The notes under the pieces were generated by a model. That model was not told the origin of the DNA and searched no databases. It saw only the letters and a program-made list of their open reading frames with translations. Source: Vibrio sp. 05-20-BW147 (GTDB taxonomy: Bacteria; Pseudomonadota; Gammaproteobacteria; Enterobacterales; Vibrionaceae). From it: 64,000 bases of DNA. Both the position numbers and the translations under genes were made by a program. Shown here one piece after another: positions 1 through 8,296 of the stretch; within the stretch, counting starts at the first letter, position 1; each line of letters starts with the position of its first letter. Location: assembly GCF_013369385.1 (NCBI RefSeq), contig NZ_SZTO01000014.1, forward strand, positions 62,001 through 126,000, read 5' to 3'.

Positions 1-921
1 GCAAAACTTGCTGGTGGTGAGGAGATCCGAATCAAGGTCATCACTGATAAAGTGTTTGGCCCAGTGATTTTGTTAGGCCAAGGCGGGTCGGAATGGAGCG
101 AAGCCCGCGACGCTTCTGCGGCATTACCCCCACTCAACATGACGTTGGCTCGCTATCTCATTGTTCGAGCCATTAAAGAAGGACACATTCGGCTACAAAA
201 ATTACCCGAACCTATGGATGTGTTAGGACTGGCTAAGTTCTTGGTAAAAATATCTCAAATGGTCGTTGAACTGCCACAAATTAAAGAGCTGGATATCCAT
301 CCAGTATTGGCAAATGGTGAGCACTTTACCATTTTAGACGCGGATCTCACGCTAGAGGATTACAAAGGAAATGGTCAAGAACGGTTAGCTATCCGCCCTT
401 TCCCAGCTGAGTTTGTCGAAACAATGCAACTTAAGGATGGCGAACACATACTGCTTCGCCCAATCTTGCCAGAAGATGAGCCAGCTCACGCTGAGTTCAT
501 TAACAACGTCTCCAAAGAGGATCTCTACAAACGCTTTTTTAGTGATGTGGGCGAGTTTAACCATGAGGCTTTAGCCAATCTGACACAGATTGACTACGAC
601 AGAGAAATGGCCTTTGTTGCCGTCTCCTTCTCTACGGGCGAAGCCAAAATTATTGGGGTTGCTCGTGCGCTGATTAATCCTGAGAACACGGAAGCTGAAT
701 TTGCGATCCTGATTCGTTCTGATCTCAAAGGCAAAGGGCTTGGGAAAGTATTAATGAACAAGATTATTGATTATTGCCGCAAAAAAGGAACTCAGCGGAT
801 GACGGGAATGACCATGCCAACCAACCGTGGAATGCTCACGTTGGCTCAAAAACTTGGATTCTCATTGGACGTGCAGTTTGAAGATGGTGTCGCGGATATG
901 GTTTTACTATTAAATCCATAA
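1..921 (+). CDS. Pat/YfiQ-type protein lysine acetyltransferase, C-terminal part
   Basis: The reading frame is open from base 1, so this is the 3' part of a longer gene. The first ~100 residues look like the end of the acyl-CoA synthetase (NDP-forming) region (GPVILLGQGG, then LAKFLVKISQMVVELPQIKELDIHPVL split over that region). The remainder is a GNAT domain with the acetyl-CoA loop RSDLKGKGLGKVLM around residues 240-253 of the visible part. Family knowledge: such proteins acetylate lysines, including that of acetyl-CoA synthetase, and are often CRP-dependent. The catalytic N-terminus cannot be judged because it lies outside the window. An inverted repeat at 948-972 follows but has no T-tract. 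Confidence 0.85.
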   Translation, partial: AKLAGGEEIRIKVITDKVFGPVILLGQGGSEWSEARDASAALPPLNMTLARYLIVRAIKEGHIRLQKLPEPMDVLGLAKFLVKISQMVVELPQIKELDIHPVLANGEHFTILDADLTLEDYKGNGQERLAIRPFPAEFVETMQLKDGEHILLRPILPEDEPAHAEFINNVSKEDLYKRFFSDVGEFNHEALANLTQIDYDREMAFVAVSFSTGEAKIIGVARALINPENTEAEFAILIRSDLKGKGLGKVLMNKIIDYCRKKGTQRMTGMTMPTNRGMLTLAQKLGFSLDVQFEDGVADMVLLLNP

Positions 922-1027
922 ATCGTTGATTAAATGGGAAGGAATGATTGGGCTGGTGATGAACCAGCCCAAATGTCAAAGTTAGATATAAGCGTAATTG
1001 GAGTGATTATCAAAGGTTAAATGGACT

Positions 1028-1915
1028 TTATTTGAGTTTCCAGTTCTTCTTAATGTACTGAATGCACCAAGATTTTGCTTCGCCCATTTGATTTCGTTTC
1101 CATGCGAGGATCACTTCCAAAGGTTGCGGTATAACGCCTTCGATAGCCTTTAACTGACCTTTTTCAATTAGTGTTTGTGCAACGTCCGTTGGTAACGTGC
1201 CGATACCAAGCCCAGCAGCTAATGCATCCACCTTGGCTTGTAAATTGGTGACCGTTAGTCTTGGCTGCCTTTGTACAATGTTTACTGTTATTGCGGGTTG
1301 CTCACGCGCAGTGTCCGCAATGGCGATGATTCGGTACTTTTCCCTTGCCAAGTCGTCAAACTCGCCCACACGCTTATGCACATAGTGACTTGGTGCAGCA
1401 ACCCACGTCATACTCATTTTGCCAATCGTTTCTGCTTTAACATCGTGTGGCAACACTTCCATTCTTGGACAAATAAGCAGATCGGCTCTTCCTGTCTGCA
1501 GAGATTCCCAGCAACCTGCTAAAATTTCTTCTTGAAGCCTTACTCTGGTTTTACTGACGTTACTGAGAGCATCAACCAGAGGGAAAAAATGGTGAATACC
1601 AATGATCCCATCATAGGCAATCGCAATATCGAGTTCCCAACCATTGGCGAGCAATGTCGCATCGTTTACTAATTTTTCTGTGGCCGTCAGAATTGCCCGA
1701 CCACGGTCGAGAATCAGCCTGCCTGCATCGGTAAAACTGGCCTTATGTCCCGAGCGATCGAAAATCATAATATCAAGATCTTGTTCAAGTTTTTGGATCT
1801 GATAACTCAAAGATGAAGGCGCACGATCAAGTTCATTAGCGGCGGCCGCGAAGCTCCCTCTTCTATCAATCGCATCAAGTATATGAAGTGCTTCTAACGT
1901 AATGGGGCTTTGCAC
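1028..1915 (-). CDS. hupR: LysR-type regulator, HupR-like activator of haem uptake
   Basis: A 295-residue LysR-type regulator: N-terminal winged HTH (residues ~5-62, including GSFAAAANELDRAPSSLSYQ) and a periplasmic-binding-like effector domain. The start is GTG, with AAGGA six bases upstream; an ATG two bases earlier is out of frame. It is divergent from the TonB-dependent receptor at 2146, with 230 bp between the starts. Established knowledge: in Vibrio vulnificus the LysR-type HupR lies next to and activates hupA in the presence of haem. The assignment rests on this arrangement plus family membership; the effector cannot be read from sequence. Confidence 0.75.
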   Translation of the reverse strand: MQSPITLEALHILDAIDRRGSFAAAANELDRAPSSLSYQIQKLEQDLDIMIFDRSGHKASFTDAGRLILDRGRAILTATEKLVNDATLLANGWELDIAIAYDGIIGIHHFFPLVDALSNVSKTRVRLQEEILAGCWESLQTGRADLLICPRMEVLPHDVKAETIGKMSMTWVAAPSHYVHKRVGEFDDLAREKYRIIAIADTAREQPAITVNIVQRQPRLTVTNLQAKVDALAAGLGIGTLPTDVAQTLIEKGQLKAIEGVIPQPLEVILAWKRNQMGEAKSWCIQYIKKNWKLK

Positions 1916-1925
1916 ATTTAATCCT

Positions 1926-1947
1926 TTTAGTGATCTTTGTCACATAT
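1926..1947. promoter_or_regulatory. CRP-like operator in the hupR-hupA intergenic region
   Basis: The core AGTGA-N6-TCACA (1929-1944) matches nine of ten positions of the CRP consensus TGTGA-N6-TCACA. It ends only 11 bases before the hupR start and lies about 200 bp upstream of hupA. It could repress or modulate hupR, or help activate hupA from a distance. CRP control of hupA is reported in V. vulnificus, as I recall it; the site itself is read from the sequence only. Confidence 0.55.
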
Positions 1948-2065
1948 GTGAATTTTGTAAAACCAGTAGATACTTCGTTCTAACTCAAAATATCTCGTTG
2001 AATAATATTGCCTTTTCGTGGAAAAGAAAATCCATCTAACCAAAGTGTTAGTTTAAAATAAAGAT

Positions 2066-2084
2066 GCAAATGATAGTAATTATC
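2066..2084. promoter_or_regulatory. Fur box in the hupA promoter
   Basis: This 19-mer matches the consensus GATAATGATAATCATTATC at 15 of 19 positions by direct count. It lies just upstream of a -10-like TAAAAT at 2092-2097, so bound Fur would cover the -35 region. This predicts iron repression of the downstream receptor gene. Confidence 0.8.
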
Positions 2085-2145
2085 ACTCGCATAAAATAGA
2101 ATTGCCGCGATGATTAGCCTGCTAAGGATTTAAAAGGTAGTAAAA

Positions 2146-4311
2146 ATGTACAACAGAACGTTTCTTTCAGCCTCAATATTATTCGCTCTTTCTACTCCGC
2201 TTCAAGCGCAAGAAGTGGGTTTGTTCGATGAAGTCGTTGTTTCTGCAACAAGGACAGAACAGAGCAAGCAAGATGTTTCTTCTTCTATCGAGACGGTTTC
2301 ATCTGACGACATCGACGCTCAGTTAGCCAAAAACCTACACGATGCGCTTATTTACACTCCCGGCGTGAATGTAACGACATCGAGTCGATTTGGCATTTCA
2401 GGGTTCAATATTCGTGGGATGGAAGGTAGCCGAGTAAAAGTCGTTGTGGACGGAGTATCACAAGTGACTCCTTTCAACCCAGGCGCAAACGTTCAAGCTA
2501 TTTATCCAAATACTGTTGAATTAGATACGCTTACTTCAATTGAAATCAATAAAGGTGCATCTTCTACCCTATACGGTTCTGATGCGCTCGGTGGAACCGT
2601 TGTACTCCGTACCAAGCAGCCTGCTGATGTATTAGATGAAGGTGATGGCACGCATTTCGGTATTAAATCCAGCTATTTCTCAGCCGATACACAATTTAAG
2701 AACACCCTTACGTGGGCAATGAGAAAAGGCATATTCGAAACGATAGTCATTGGCACATACGCAGATGGTAACGAGCAGAAAACGTACTCAGATGATGCTG
2801 ACATCGATGGCCCAATGCGTGGAACAGCAAACCCGGCTGATAAAAAGTTATCAAATATTCTGGCGAAAGCGTTTGTTGATATTGGAGATCACAATCGCGT
2901 GGGCGTTGTGTATGAACAATATAAACATGAATACAACGAAGATAATCGATATGGCAACTACACGATGAGTTATGGCCCCATGCCCGTTGCTACGTATTCA
3001 AATTCACACAACAATGATGAGGCAACTCGCCGTCGTGTTGGCTTAACATATGACTTTCATGGCAATGCCGTCGTGTTTGACTCATTGAATGCCGCACTTA
3101 ACTACCAAGAGAGCGAATCAATTAACGGTAACTTCTCCCACGTAACAGATCATTCAGGAATGGTACGTTACAACGGAGACAGAACACGTGAGCGCTCGGC
3201 AAAAGAAGAAACACTGCAGTTTGATACGCAATTTGACAAACTTTTAGTGCTCGATGGTTCGACACATGAAATTACGTACGGTTTGAACTACCAACATACC
3301 GACTTTTCAATAGACAATGTCGATTATCTTCATGACAACAACACATCTAAACCGGCTAAAACGACGGTTCCCAACGCAAAAACGGTAAAAAAAGGCGTTT
3401 TCTTCCAAGACAATGCATTTTTGTTGGAAGAGTCTCTTATTGTTAATGCTGGCGTACGATACGACTCGTTTGAAACAACACCAGAGTATTCCGCTACAGC
3501 AACGACAAAGCGTGACAAAAACAGCAGTGACGCCCTTACAGGTAAGCTCGGTGCCGTTTATCACTACAACGGCAACATCAGTAACTTTGCGCAAGTTAGT
3601 CAAGGATTTAAAGCTCCAACCGTTGAACAACTCTATTATGAGTACAATACAGGAGCGGATTTTGTCCCAAATCCAGATTTGAAAGCGGAGCGTAGTACCT
3701 CTTATGAAATTGGCCTACGATCTAAAAATCGTTGGGCTCGTATTGAACTTGTTGGTTTTGTTAACCAGTACAAAGATTTTATTGATGAACAAGATCTAGA
3801 GCGCATCGACCCAAACAAAAAGCGTTTTACGATCGTAAACCGAGATCGTGTTGAAATTAAGGGGCTAGAGCTTAGTTCCGATATTTTACTGGATGACGCC
3901 ATTAATGCTCCAAAAGGCCTGTACAGCAAGCTCTCCATTGCGTATGCCAAAGGAAAAGATAAAGAGACGGGGAATGCACTCGATTCCGTTGCACCGCTAA
4001 CAGCGGTATTGGGCTTGGGCTACCACAATCAAGATCTGAAATTTGGTGGCCTTGCCAATCTTACTCTTGTGGATAAAAAAGATGATTGGTCTAAAGAAGA
4101 GGCATTTGATAGTGCAGGATATGGAGTTGTCGATATTTCGACATACTATACACCGATGAAAGACCTAACGCTAAGAGCAGGTATCAATAACCTTTTCGAT
4201 AAAGAATACTGGTCATATCAAGATGTTAGAAACATTACCACCACGACCAACAAAGACTTCTTTTCGCAACCAGGTCGAAATTGGTCTGTTAGTGTTGACT
4301 ACAAGTTCTAG
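2146..4311 (+). CDS. hupA: TonB-dependent outer membrane haem receptor HupA/HutA-like
   Basis: A 721-residue TonB-dependent receptor: signal peptide (cleavage likely after PLQA, residue ~21), TonB-box-like FDEVVVSAT at residues 25-33, plug domain to about residue 160 (NIRGMEGSRVKVVVDG; LYGSDALGGTV), then a 22-strand-type barrel ending in the aromatic VDYKF. AAGG and GGT precede the ATG. The haem-receptor FRAP and NPNL elements appear as FKAP (~488) and NPDL (~509), but no histidine lies between them, which is unusual for haem receptors. The Fur box and divergent LysR gene support the HupA assignment. The substrate (haem/haemoglobin) is inferred. Confidence 0.75.
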   Translation: MYNRTFLSASILFALSTPLQAQEVGLFDEVVVSATRTEQSKQDVSSSIETVSSDDIDAQLAKNLHDALIYTPGVNVTTSSRFGISGFNIRGMEGSRVKVVVDGVSQVTPFNPGANVQAIYPNTVELDTLTSIEINKGASSTLYGSDALGGTVVLRTKQPADVLDEGDGTHFGIKSSYFSADTQFKNTLTWAMRKGIFETIVIGTYADGNEQKTYSDDADIDGPMRGTANPADKKLSNILAKAFVDIGDHNRVGVVYEQYKHEYNEDNRYGNYTMSYGPMPVATYSNSHNNDEATRRRVGLTYDFHGNAVVFDSLNAALNYQESESINGNFSHVTDHSGMVRYNGDRTRERSAKEETLQFDTQFDKLLVLDGSTHEITYGLNYQHTDFSIDNVDYLHDNNTSKPAKTTVPNAKTVKKGVFFQDNAFLLEESLIVNAGVRYDSFETTPEYSATATTKRDKNSSDALTGKLGAVYHYNGNISNFAQVSQGFKAPTVEQLYYEYNTGADFVPNPDLKAERSTSYEIGLRSKNRWARIELVGFVNQYKDFIDEQDLERIDPNKKRFTIVNRDRVEIKGLELSSDILLDDAINAPKGLYSKLSIAYAKGKDKETGNALDSVAPLTAVLGLGYHNQDLKFGGLANLTLVDKKDDWSKEEAFDSAGYGVVDISTYYTPMKDLTLRAGINNLFDKEYWSYQDVRNITTTTNKDFFSQPGRNWSVSVDYKF

Positions 4312-4325
4312 CCCACAATAAAAAC

Positions 4326-4350
4326 AAAAGCCAGCAACTGCTGGCTTTTT
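4326..4350 (+). terminator. Intrinsic terminator of hupA
   Basis: Ten-base-pair stem AAAAGCCAGC/GCTGGCTTTT with an AACT loop and a T-tract, 15 bases after the receptor stop codon. Confidence 0.9.
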
Positions 4351-4397
4351 AAGTCTCATTCAAAATGTAAAAACAAAAAGAAAAGATGAATGATAAC

Positions 4398-4472
4398 TTA
4401 TTGTTTTGTCATTTCTTTTTTTACCATTACTGCAGAGGCAACGATAAAAGTAACGATCAAAGCAAGTTCCAT
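4398..4472 (-). CDS. Candidate 24-residue single-span membrane protein
   Basis: A short open frame, ATG to TAA, encodes MELALIVTFIVASAVMV followed by a positively charged tail KKEMTKQ. GAGG sits five bases before the ATG, a well-placed ribosome binding site. The first ~17 residues are hydrophobic enough to span a membrane, with lysines expected on the cytoplasmic side. It lies 121 bp downstream of the cyclase gene on the same strand and could be co-transcribed, but a CATAAT -10-like element and a 13-bp palindrome lie between them. I recognise no family. Expression is unproven. Confidence 0.5.
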   Translation of the reverse strand: MELALIVTFIVASAVMVKKEMTKQ

Positions 4473-4536
4473 GGGATCCTCGGTGTAAAACAAATTTTTT
4501 GTTACGAAATAAAGCCAAGTAAGTGTAACAGTTCAT

Positions 4537-4549
4537 TAGCATTATGCTA
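4537..4549. repeat. 13-bp palindrome upstream of the candidate small membrane protein
   Basis: TAGCAT-T-ATGCTA is a perfect inverted repeat between the cyclase stop and the small ORF. On the minus strand it contains CATAAT, a five-of-six match to a -10 hexamer, so it may be an operator overlapping a promoter. Chance occurrence is possible. Confidence 0.3.
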
Positions 4550-4593
4550 GATATTTACGCAAAACTTGCGGTATTTCCGATTTGGATCAAAGT

Positions 4594-6591
4594 TTATTCC
4601 GAAGTAACCTCGTCTGATGAGTGCTCAATGTGCTCTGCTCCAATCAGTATCGCTCTCCCCTTACCCAACTTTTTCGCTTTGTACATTGCGGTGTCGGCGC
4701 TTTTTAAAATACGTTCAATATCTGTTTCAGATTGCCCAACTAACTTCACGCCAATACTGCATCCAACGCTCATTATCTGATTTTGATACTCGATAGGTTT
4801 CTTTATGCTCTCTAGGATGCGCTCACTGAGTACGGTGACCGAATGAATGTCTGCGCGTTTTATGAGCAAAACGAATTCATCTCCCGAGAGCCTAACAACC
4901 AAATCATCACTTCTCACCTCATTTAACAGCCTTTTTGATACCACCTTAAGCACTTCATCACCAGCATCATGGCCAAAAGTATCATTGACGTATTTGAATC
5001 CGTCTAAGTCCATGTAGAAAATAGAGAAGTCGTTGTTTGAGTAACTGCCGCGTTTTAATAGTTGCTCAAGTTCTGAGTTGAGTTTGGAACGGTTTGCCAA
5101 ACCAGTAAGGGCATCGTGATGGGCAAGATACTCCAATCTCTCCATCTCTTTCGTTCCAGAGAGATCAGTGAAAATAATCACCATATCAAAAGCATCATTG
5201 TTTCCTACTTTCTTGGTCATTCGACTAATTTTCACGAAAAGTGGGATAAAATTGCCGTTACAGTGCTTCTCTAGAATCTCTCCTTGCCATTGCCCGTAAT
5301 GTTCCACTGATTCATAAATCGTTGGCATGAGTTTGTGGGTTTCGTGCCAATCTATCGCTTTGAGGAGCGGCTGCCCAACGAGTTTCTCTTCCGTGTAACC
5401 GAGCATACGAGTTAGCGCCGCGTTCGTCATACTTATTGAGCCTAAGCTGTCAACCACCAGTAGGCCGTCTTGACTGTTCTCAAAGACATCTGCGGCGATT
5501 CGTTGTCTGTTGATGGCTTGTTGAATTTCCGTGATGTCCTCGATAGAAACTATGAGCAATGGATGGCTGTTTAACTTGGTTGTCGAAACCCTCAGAACTA
5601 TTCTTTGTTGATCCTTCAACTGACTCTCGGCAACCAGATCGGAAAGGTTCTCACTGAAAGACAAAATTCTAGAGAGTGAATAGGGTTCTTTGAACTGCAT
5701 GAGATCAACCAGATTGTTGTTTGCTATCTCTGATCGAGTACGTTGTAAAAGTGTGCTGGCGGCGATGTTATGACGCAGAATCTCCCCTTTGTTGTTAACG
5801 AGCAGTAAAGCATTTGGACTCCCCTCAATCACATCATTTGCTAAAGTTATTTCTTGTTCTAAATGACGAAGTGTATGAGATATCTGATTTTCTTTATAAG
5901 CTAACTGAGCACTCAAATGATCAAAGGCAGAGAGCAAGATCCCGAATTCATCGTTTGATTTTGCAGTGAGTTTGTTATTTTTAACCCTACCCTCGACCAT
6001 TTCTTGTACGCTGATGTGAAGTTGATAGATACGATCTAGGACAATACGTTGAATCATCCAACCGATGAGTAAGCAGCAAGTCAACATGACAATGACGGCA
6101 AGTGCGCTGCTTTGGATAATTTGAACCTGTAACTTCTCGAGATTGTGTGAATGCAGGGCCACCGTTAGTACACCAAGCGTTTTTTCTTCCGAAGCAATAT
6201 CTTGTTCTATGGTCATTGTTTGGAACAAAGCGAAGGGGCTGTATTCCAGTTGTTGACGCAGAGCTTTTAGGTAACCATTCTCATTGGCTTGGAAATGAAA
6301 GATCAACCTTTTGTCTGGACTTTCTAATTTGACCTGATAGACGAAGGGATTCACTGTGTAAATCGAGAGTAACTCATTGATCGATGCCATATCGTTGACT
6401 AGTATCGTGTCATCAAGCTGTGCAGAAGTGGACTGCACTAGAAGAGCAATTTGCTGAGACTGATGTTCAAACTCTAACTGTGTGCTTTTCCACATCTGAA
6501 CCACTTGTGTAAAAGCAAATAGCAAAGTGCCAGAGAGCAGAGTTGGTAACAGTAACTTGTATTTAATGGATAAACCTTTGGAAGGAAACAT
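4594..6591 (-). CDS. Membrane diguanylate cyclase (HAMP-PAS-PAS-GGDEF)
   Basis: A 665-residue protein: transmembrane segment at ~12-32, periplasmic region of ~125 residues, second membrane segment at ~161-181, HAMP to ~235, two PAS-like regions (~252-360 and ~365-480) and a GGDEF domain at ~485-650. The active-site signature is SGDEF (about 570-573), accepted as active in many cyclases, with DALTGLANR and DLDGFKYVND also intact. It should make c-di-GMP in response to a periplasmic and/or PAS-sensed cue. No RxxD inhibitory site is evident directly upstream of SGDEF (RLSGDEF). The ATG is chosen over an adjacent TTG because GGGAGG lies six bases before it. Confidence 0.9.
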   Translation of the reverse strand: MFPSKGLSIKYKLLLPTLLSGTLLFAFTQVVQMWKSTQLEFEHQSQQIALLVQSTSAQLDDTILVNDMASINELLSIYTVNPFVYQVKLESPDKRLIFHFQANENGYLKALRQQLEYSPFALFQTMTIEQDIASEEKTLGVLTVALHSHNLEKLQVQIIQSSALAVIVMLTCCLLIGWMIQRIVLDRIYQLHISVQEMVEGRVKNNKLTAKSNDEFGILLSAFDHLSAQLAYKENQISHTLRHLEQEITLANDVIEGSPNALLLVNNKGEILRHNIAASTLLQRTRSEIANNNLVDLMQFKEPYSLSRILSFSENLSDLVAESQLKDQQRIVLRVSTTKLNSHPLLIVSIEDITEIQQAINRQRIAADVFENSQDGLLVVDSLGSISMTNAALTRMLGYTEEKLVGQPLLKAIDWHETHKLMPTIYESVEHYGQWQGEILEKHCNGNFIPLFVKISRMTKKVGNNDAFDMVIIFTDLSGTKEMERLEYLAHHDALTGLANRSKLNSELEQLLKRGSYSNNDFSIFYMDLDGFKYVNDTFGHDAGDEVLKVVSKRLLNEVRSDDLVVRLSGDEFVLLIKRADIHSVTVLSERILESIKKPIEYQNQIMSVGCSIGVKLVGQSETDIERILKSADTAMYKAKKLGKGRAILIGAEHIEHSSDEVTSE

Positions 6592-6859
6592 CAAAGGCCT
6601 CCCTGTGTAGAAAGCCGCCTTAAACTTGGCTCAAAACAACAAAAAAGAGACCTAGACAACGGTAATGTACTGAACAAACGCGAATAAATTCTCATAGAGC
6701 GCTATCGACTGTTATTCTTTTCGTTATAGATTATGGCGAATATCCCCTACTTTCATCCATCATCGTGGTGGCTTAAGTAAAGGATGAGGCTGATCACTGT
6801 CATACCGAGTGTTTTCAGCCAACTTAGGTAAGTTACTAGCAAGGATGGTTTAAAGAATA

Positions 6860-7603
6860 GTGAATAAACAAAGAGTGACTCTAAATTGCGACATGGGCGA
6901 AAGCTTTGGCAATTGGAAGATGGGATCCGACGAAATGGTGATGCCTTGGATTGACATGGCAAACATTGCTTGCGGCTTTCACGCATCAGATCCTTCCGTT
7001 ATGTCTAAAACCGTGGCATTGGCAAAGCATTACAATGTCGAAGTGGGGGCGCATCCTGGCTATCAAGATCTTGTGGGCTTTGGTCGTCGTAGCCTCCCTC
7101 ATACGCCTGCACAAGTAACGGAATTAGTGCTCTATCAAGTCGGTGCTTTAAAAGCGTTTTGTCAATATCGTGACGTTAAACTCCACTACGTAAAACCTCA
7201 TGGTGCGCTTTACAATGACATGATGGACAGTGAAGAAACCTTTCGAGCTATATGCGAGGCGGTGTCTGTATTTGGTATTCCATTGATGATTTTGGCAACG
7301 TCAGACAATCAGCGTTATCTTGACATCGCCGACATCTATGATGTCCCACTACTGTTTGAAGCATTTGCCGATCGCCAGTACGACGATGATGGCAAACTGA
7401 CGCCTCGCTCTTTACCTAACGCTGTGTTTCACCAAGCTGATGATATTTATAATCAGGCTCTGCAAATTGCGTCCTATGGCTGTGTCAATACTCGTAATGG
7501 TGGTCGGCTAGCGATTGAAGCCGATACTATCAGTGTGCACGGTGACAACCCTGAGTCCATCGCACTTGTTCAACGAATTAGCCAAGCTATCTCTCGGCTT
7601 TAA
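6860..7603 (+). CDS. pxpA: 5-oxoprolinase subunit PxpA (LamB/YcsF family)
   Basis: A 247-residue LamB/YcsF protein with the family start NCDMGESFGNW and the metal-site-like segments GFHASDP and VGAHPGYQD, plus KPHGALYND. With PxpB and PxpC it forms the prokaryotic ATP-dependent 5-oxoprolinase that opens pyroglutamate to glutamate in the cytoplasm. The start is GTG; AAGGA lies about a dozen bases upstream, a wide spacing. It is first of three genes, nine bases before pxpB. Confidence 0.93.
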   Translation: MNKQRVTLNCDMGESFGNWKMGSDEMVMPWIDMANIACGFHASDPSVMSKTVALAKHYNVEVGAHPGYQDLVGFGRRSLPHTPAQVTELVLYQVGALKAFCQYRDVKLHYVKPHGALYNDMMDSEETFRAICEAVSVFGIPLMILATSDNQRYLDIADIYDVPLLFEAFADRQYDDDGKLTPRSLPNAVFHQADDIYNQALQIASYGCVNTRNGGRLAIEADTISVHGDNPESIALVQRISQAISRL

Positions 7604-7612
7604 GGAGTCACT

Positions 7613-8296
7613 TTGCCACATCATAGGTTTACTATTACCCCTGTTGCTGAATGTGCACTTATGATTCACTTTGATGAAAACTTCATAGAAGCTGACATTG
7701 GCAAATATGCTGGGGCTATCGGCCTTCATCTGCAAAGCTCAGTAATGAACGTCGTCCCAGCCTATCACACCATACTGGTGGAATATCTTCCCTTTCGATT
7801 GAATGAAGCCGCTATCGTTAGGCAACTTCATGCGTTGTTGACAGAGCAAGTGAAAATGGAATTAGAAACAAAGCCGATCCGCCACCTGATCCCTGTTTAC
7901 TATGCAGCTGAAACCGCTCTTGATCTCGTGAGATTTCAAGAAAATGGAATTGATCTCGAACAGCTGATTGACTTGCACTCTCAAACTGACTATGAAGTCT
8001 CTGCTGTGGGATTTACTCCCGGTTTCGCGTTTCTTTCTGGTGTTGATAGCCGTTTGTCGCTCCCAAGACTGGCTTCACCAAGGGTAAAAGTTCCCAAAGG
8101 AAGTGTCGCTATTGCAGAGACGAAAACCGCAATCTATCCGAGTGATAGCCCCGGAGGATGGAATATCATAGGCCGAACGCCAAGTGAAGTTTATCAACCC
8201 AATCAGCAGCCTATTACCCTCTTCTCCATCGGTGACATTGTCACCTTTAAGCCAATTGCAAAAGATGAATTTCTGCATTTAGGAGGCACTCTATGA
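7613..8296 (+). CDS. pxpB: 5-oxoprolinase subunit PxpB (KipI-like)
   Basis: A 227-residue KipI/PxpB family protein (carboxyltransferase domain, subdomain C/D type), with the typical segment VGFTPGFAFLSG and the following LPRLASPR. The start is an unusual TTG, supported by TAAGGAG seven bases upstream. Its stop overlaps the pxpC start as ATGA, implying translational coupling. Homologues in Bacillus also affect sporulation kinase, but in this operon context the oxoprolinase role is the natural reading. Confidence 0.92.
   Translation: MPHHRFTITPVAECALMIHFDENFIEADIGKYAGAIGLHLQSSVMNVVPAYHTILVEYLPFRLNEAAIVRQLHALLTEQVKMELETKPIRHLIPVYYAAETALDLVRFQENGIDLEQLIDLHSQTDYEVSAVGFTPGFAFLSGVDSRLSLPRLASPRVKVPKGSVAIAETKTAIYPSDSPGGWNIIGRTPSEVYQPNQQPITLFSIGDIVTFKPIAKDEFLHLGGTL

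Noticed and set aside
948..972. Ten-base-pair inverted repeat TTGGGCTGGT/ACCAGCCCAA after the acetyltransferase gene
   Set aside because: No T-tract on either strand, so I did not call it an intrinsic terminator, though it may still form a 3' hairpin.
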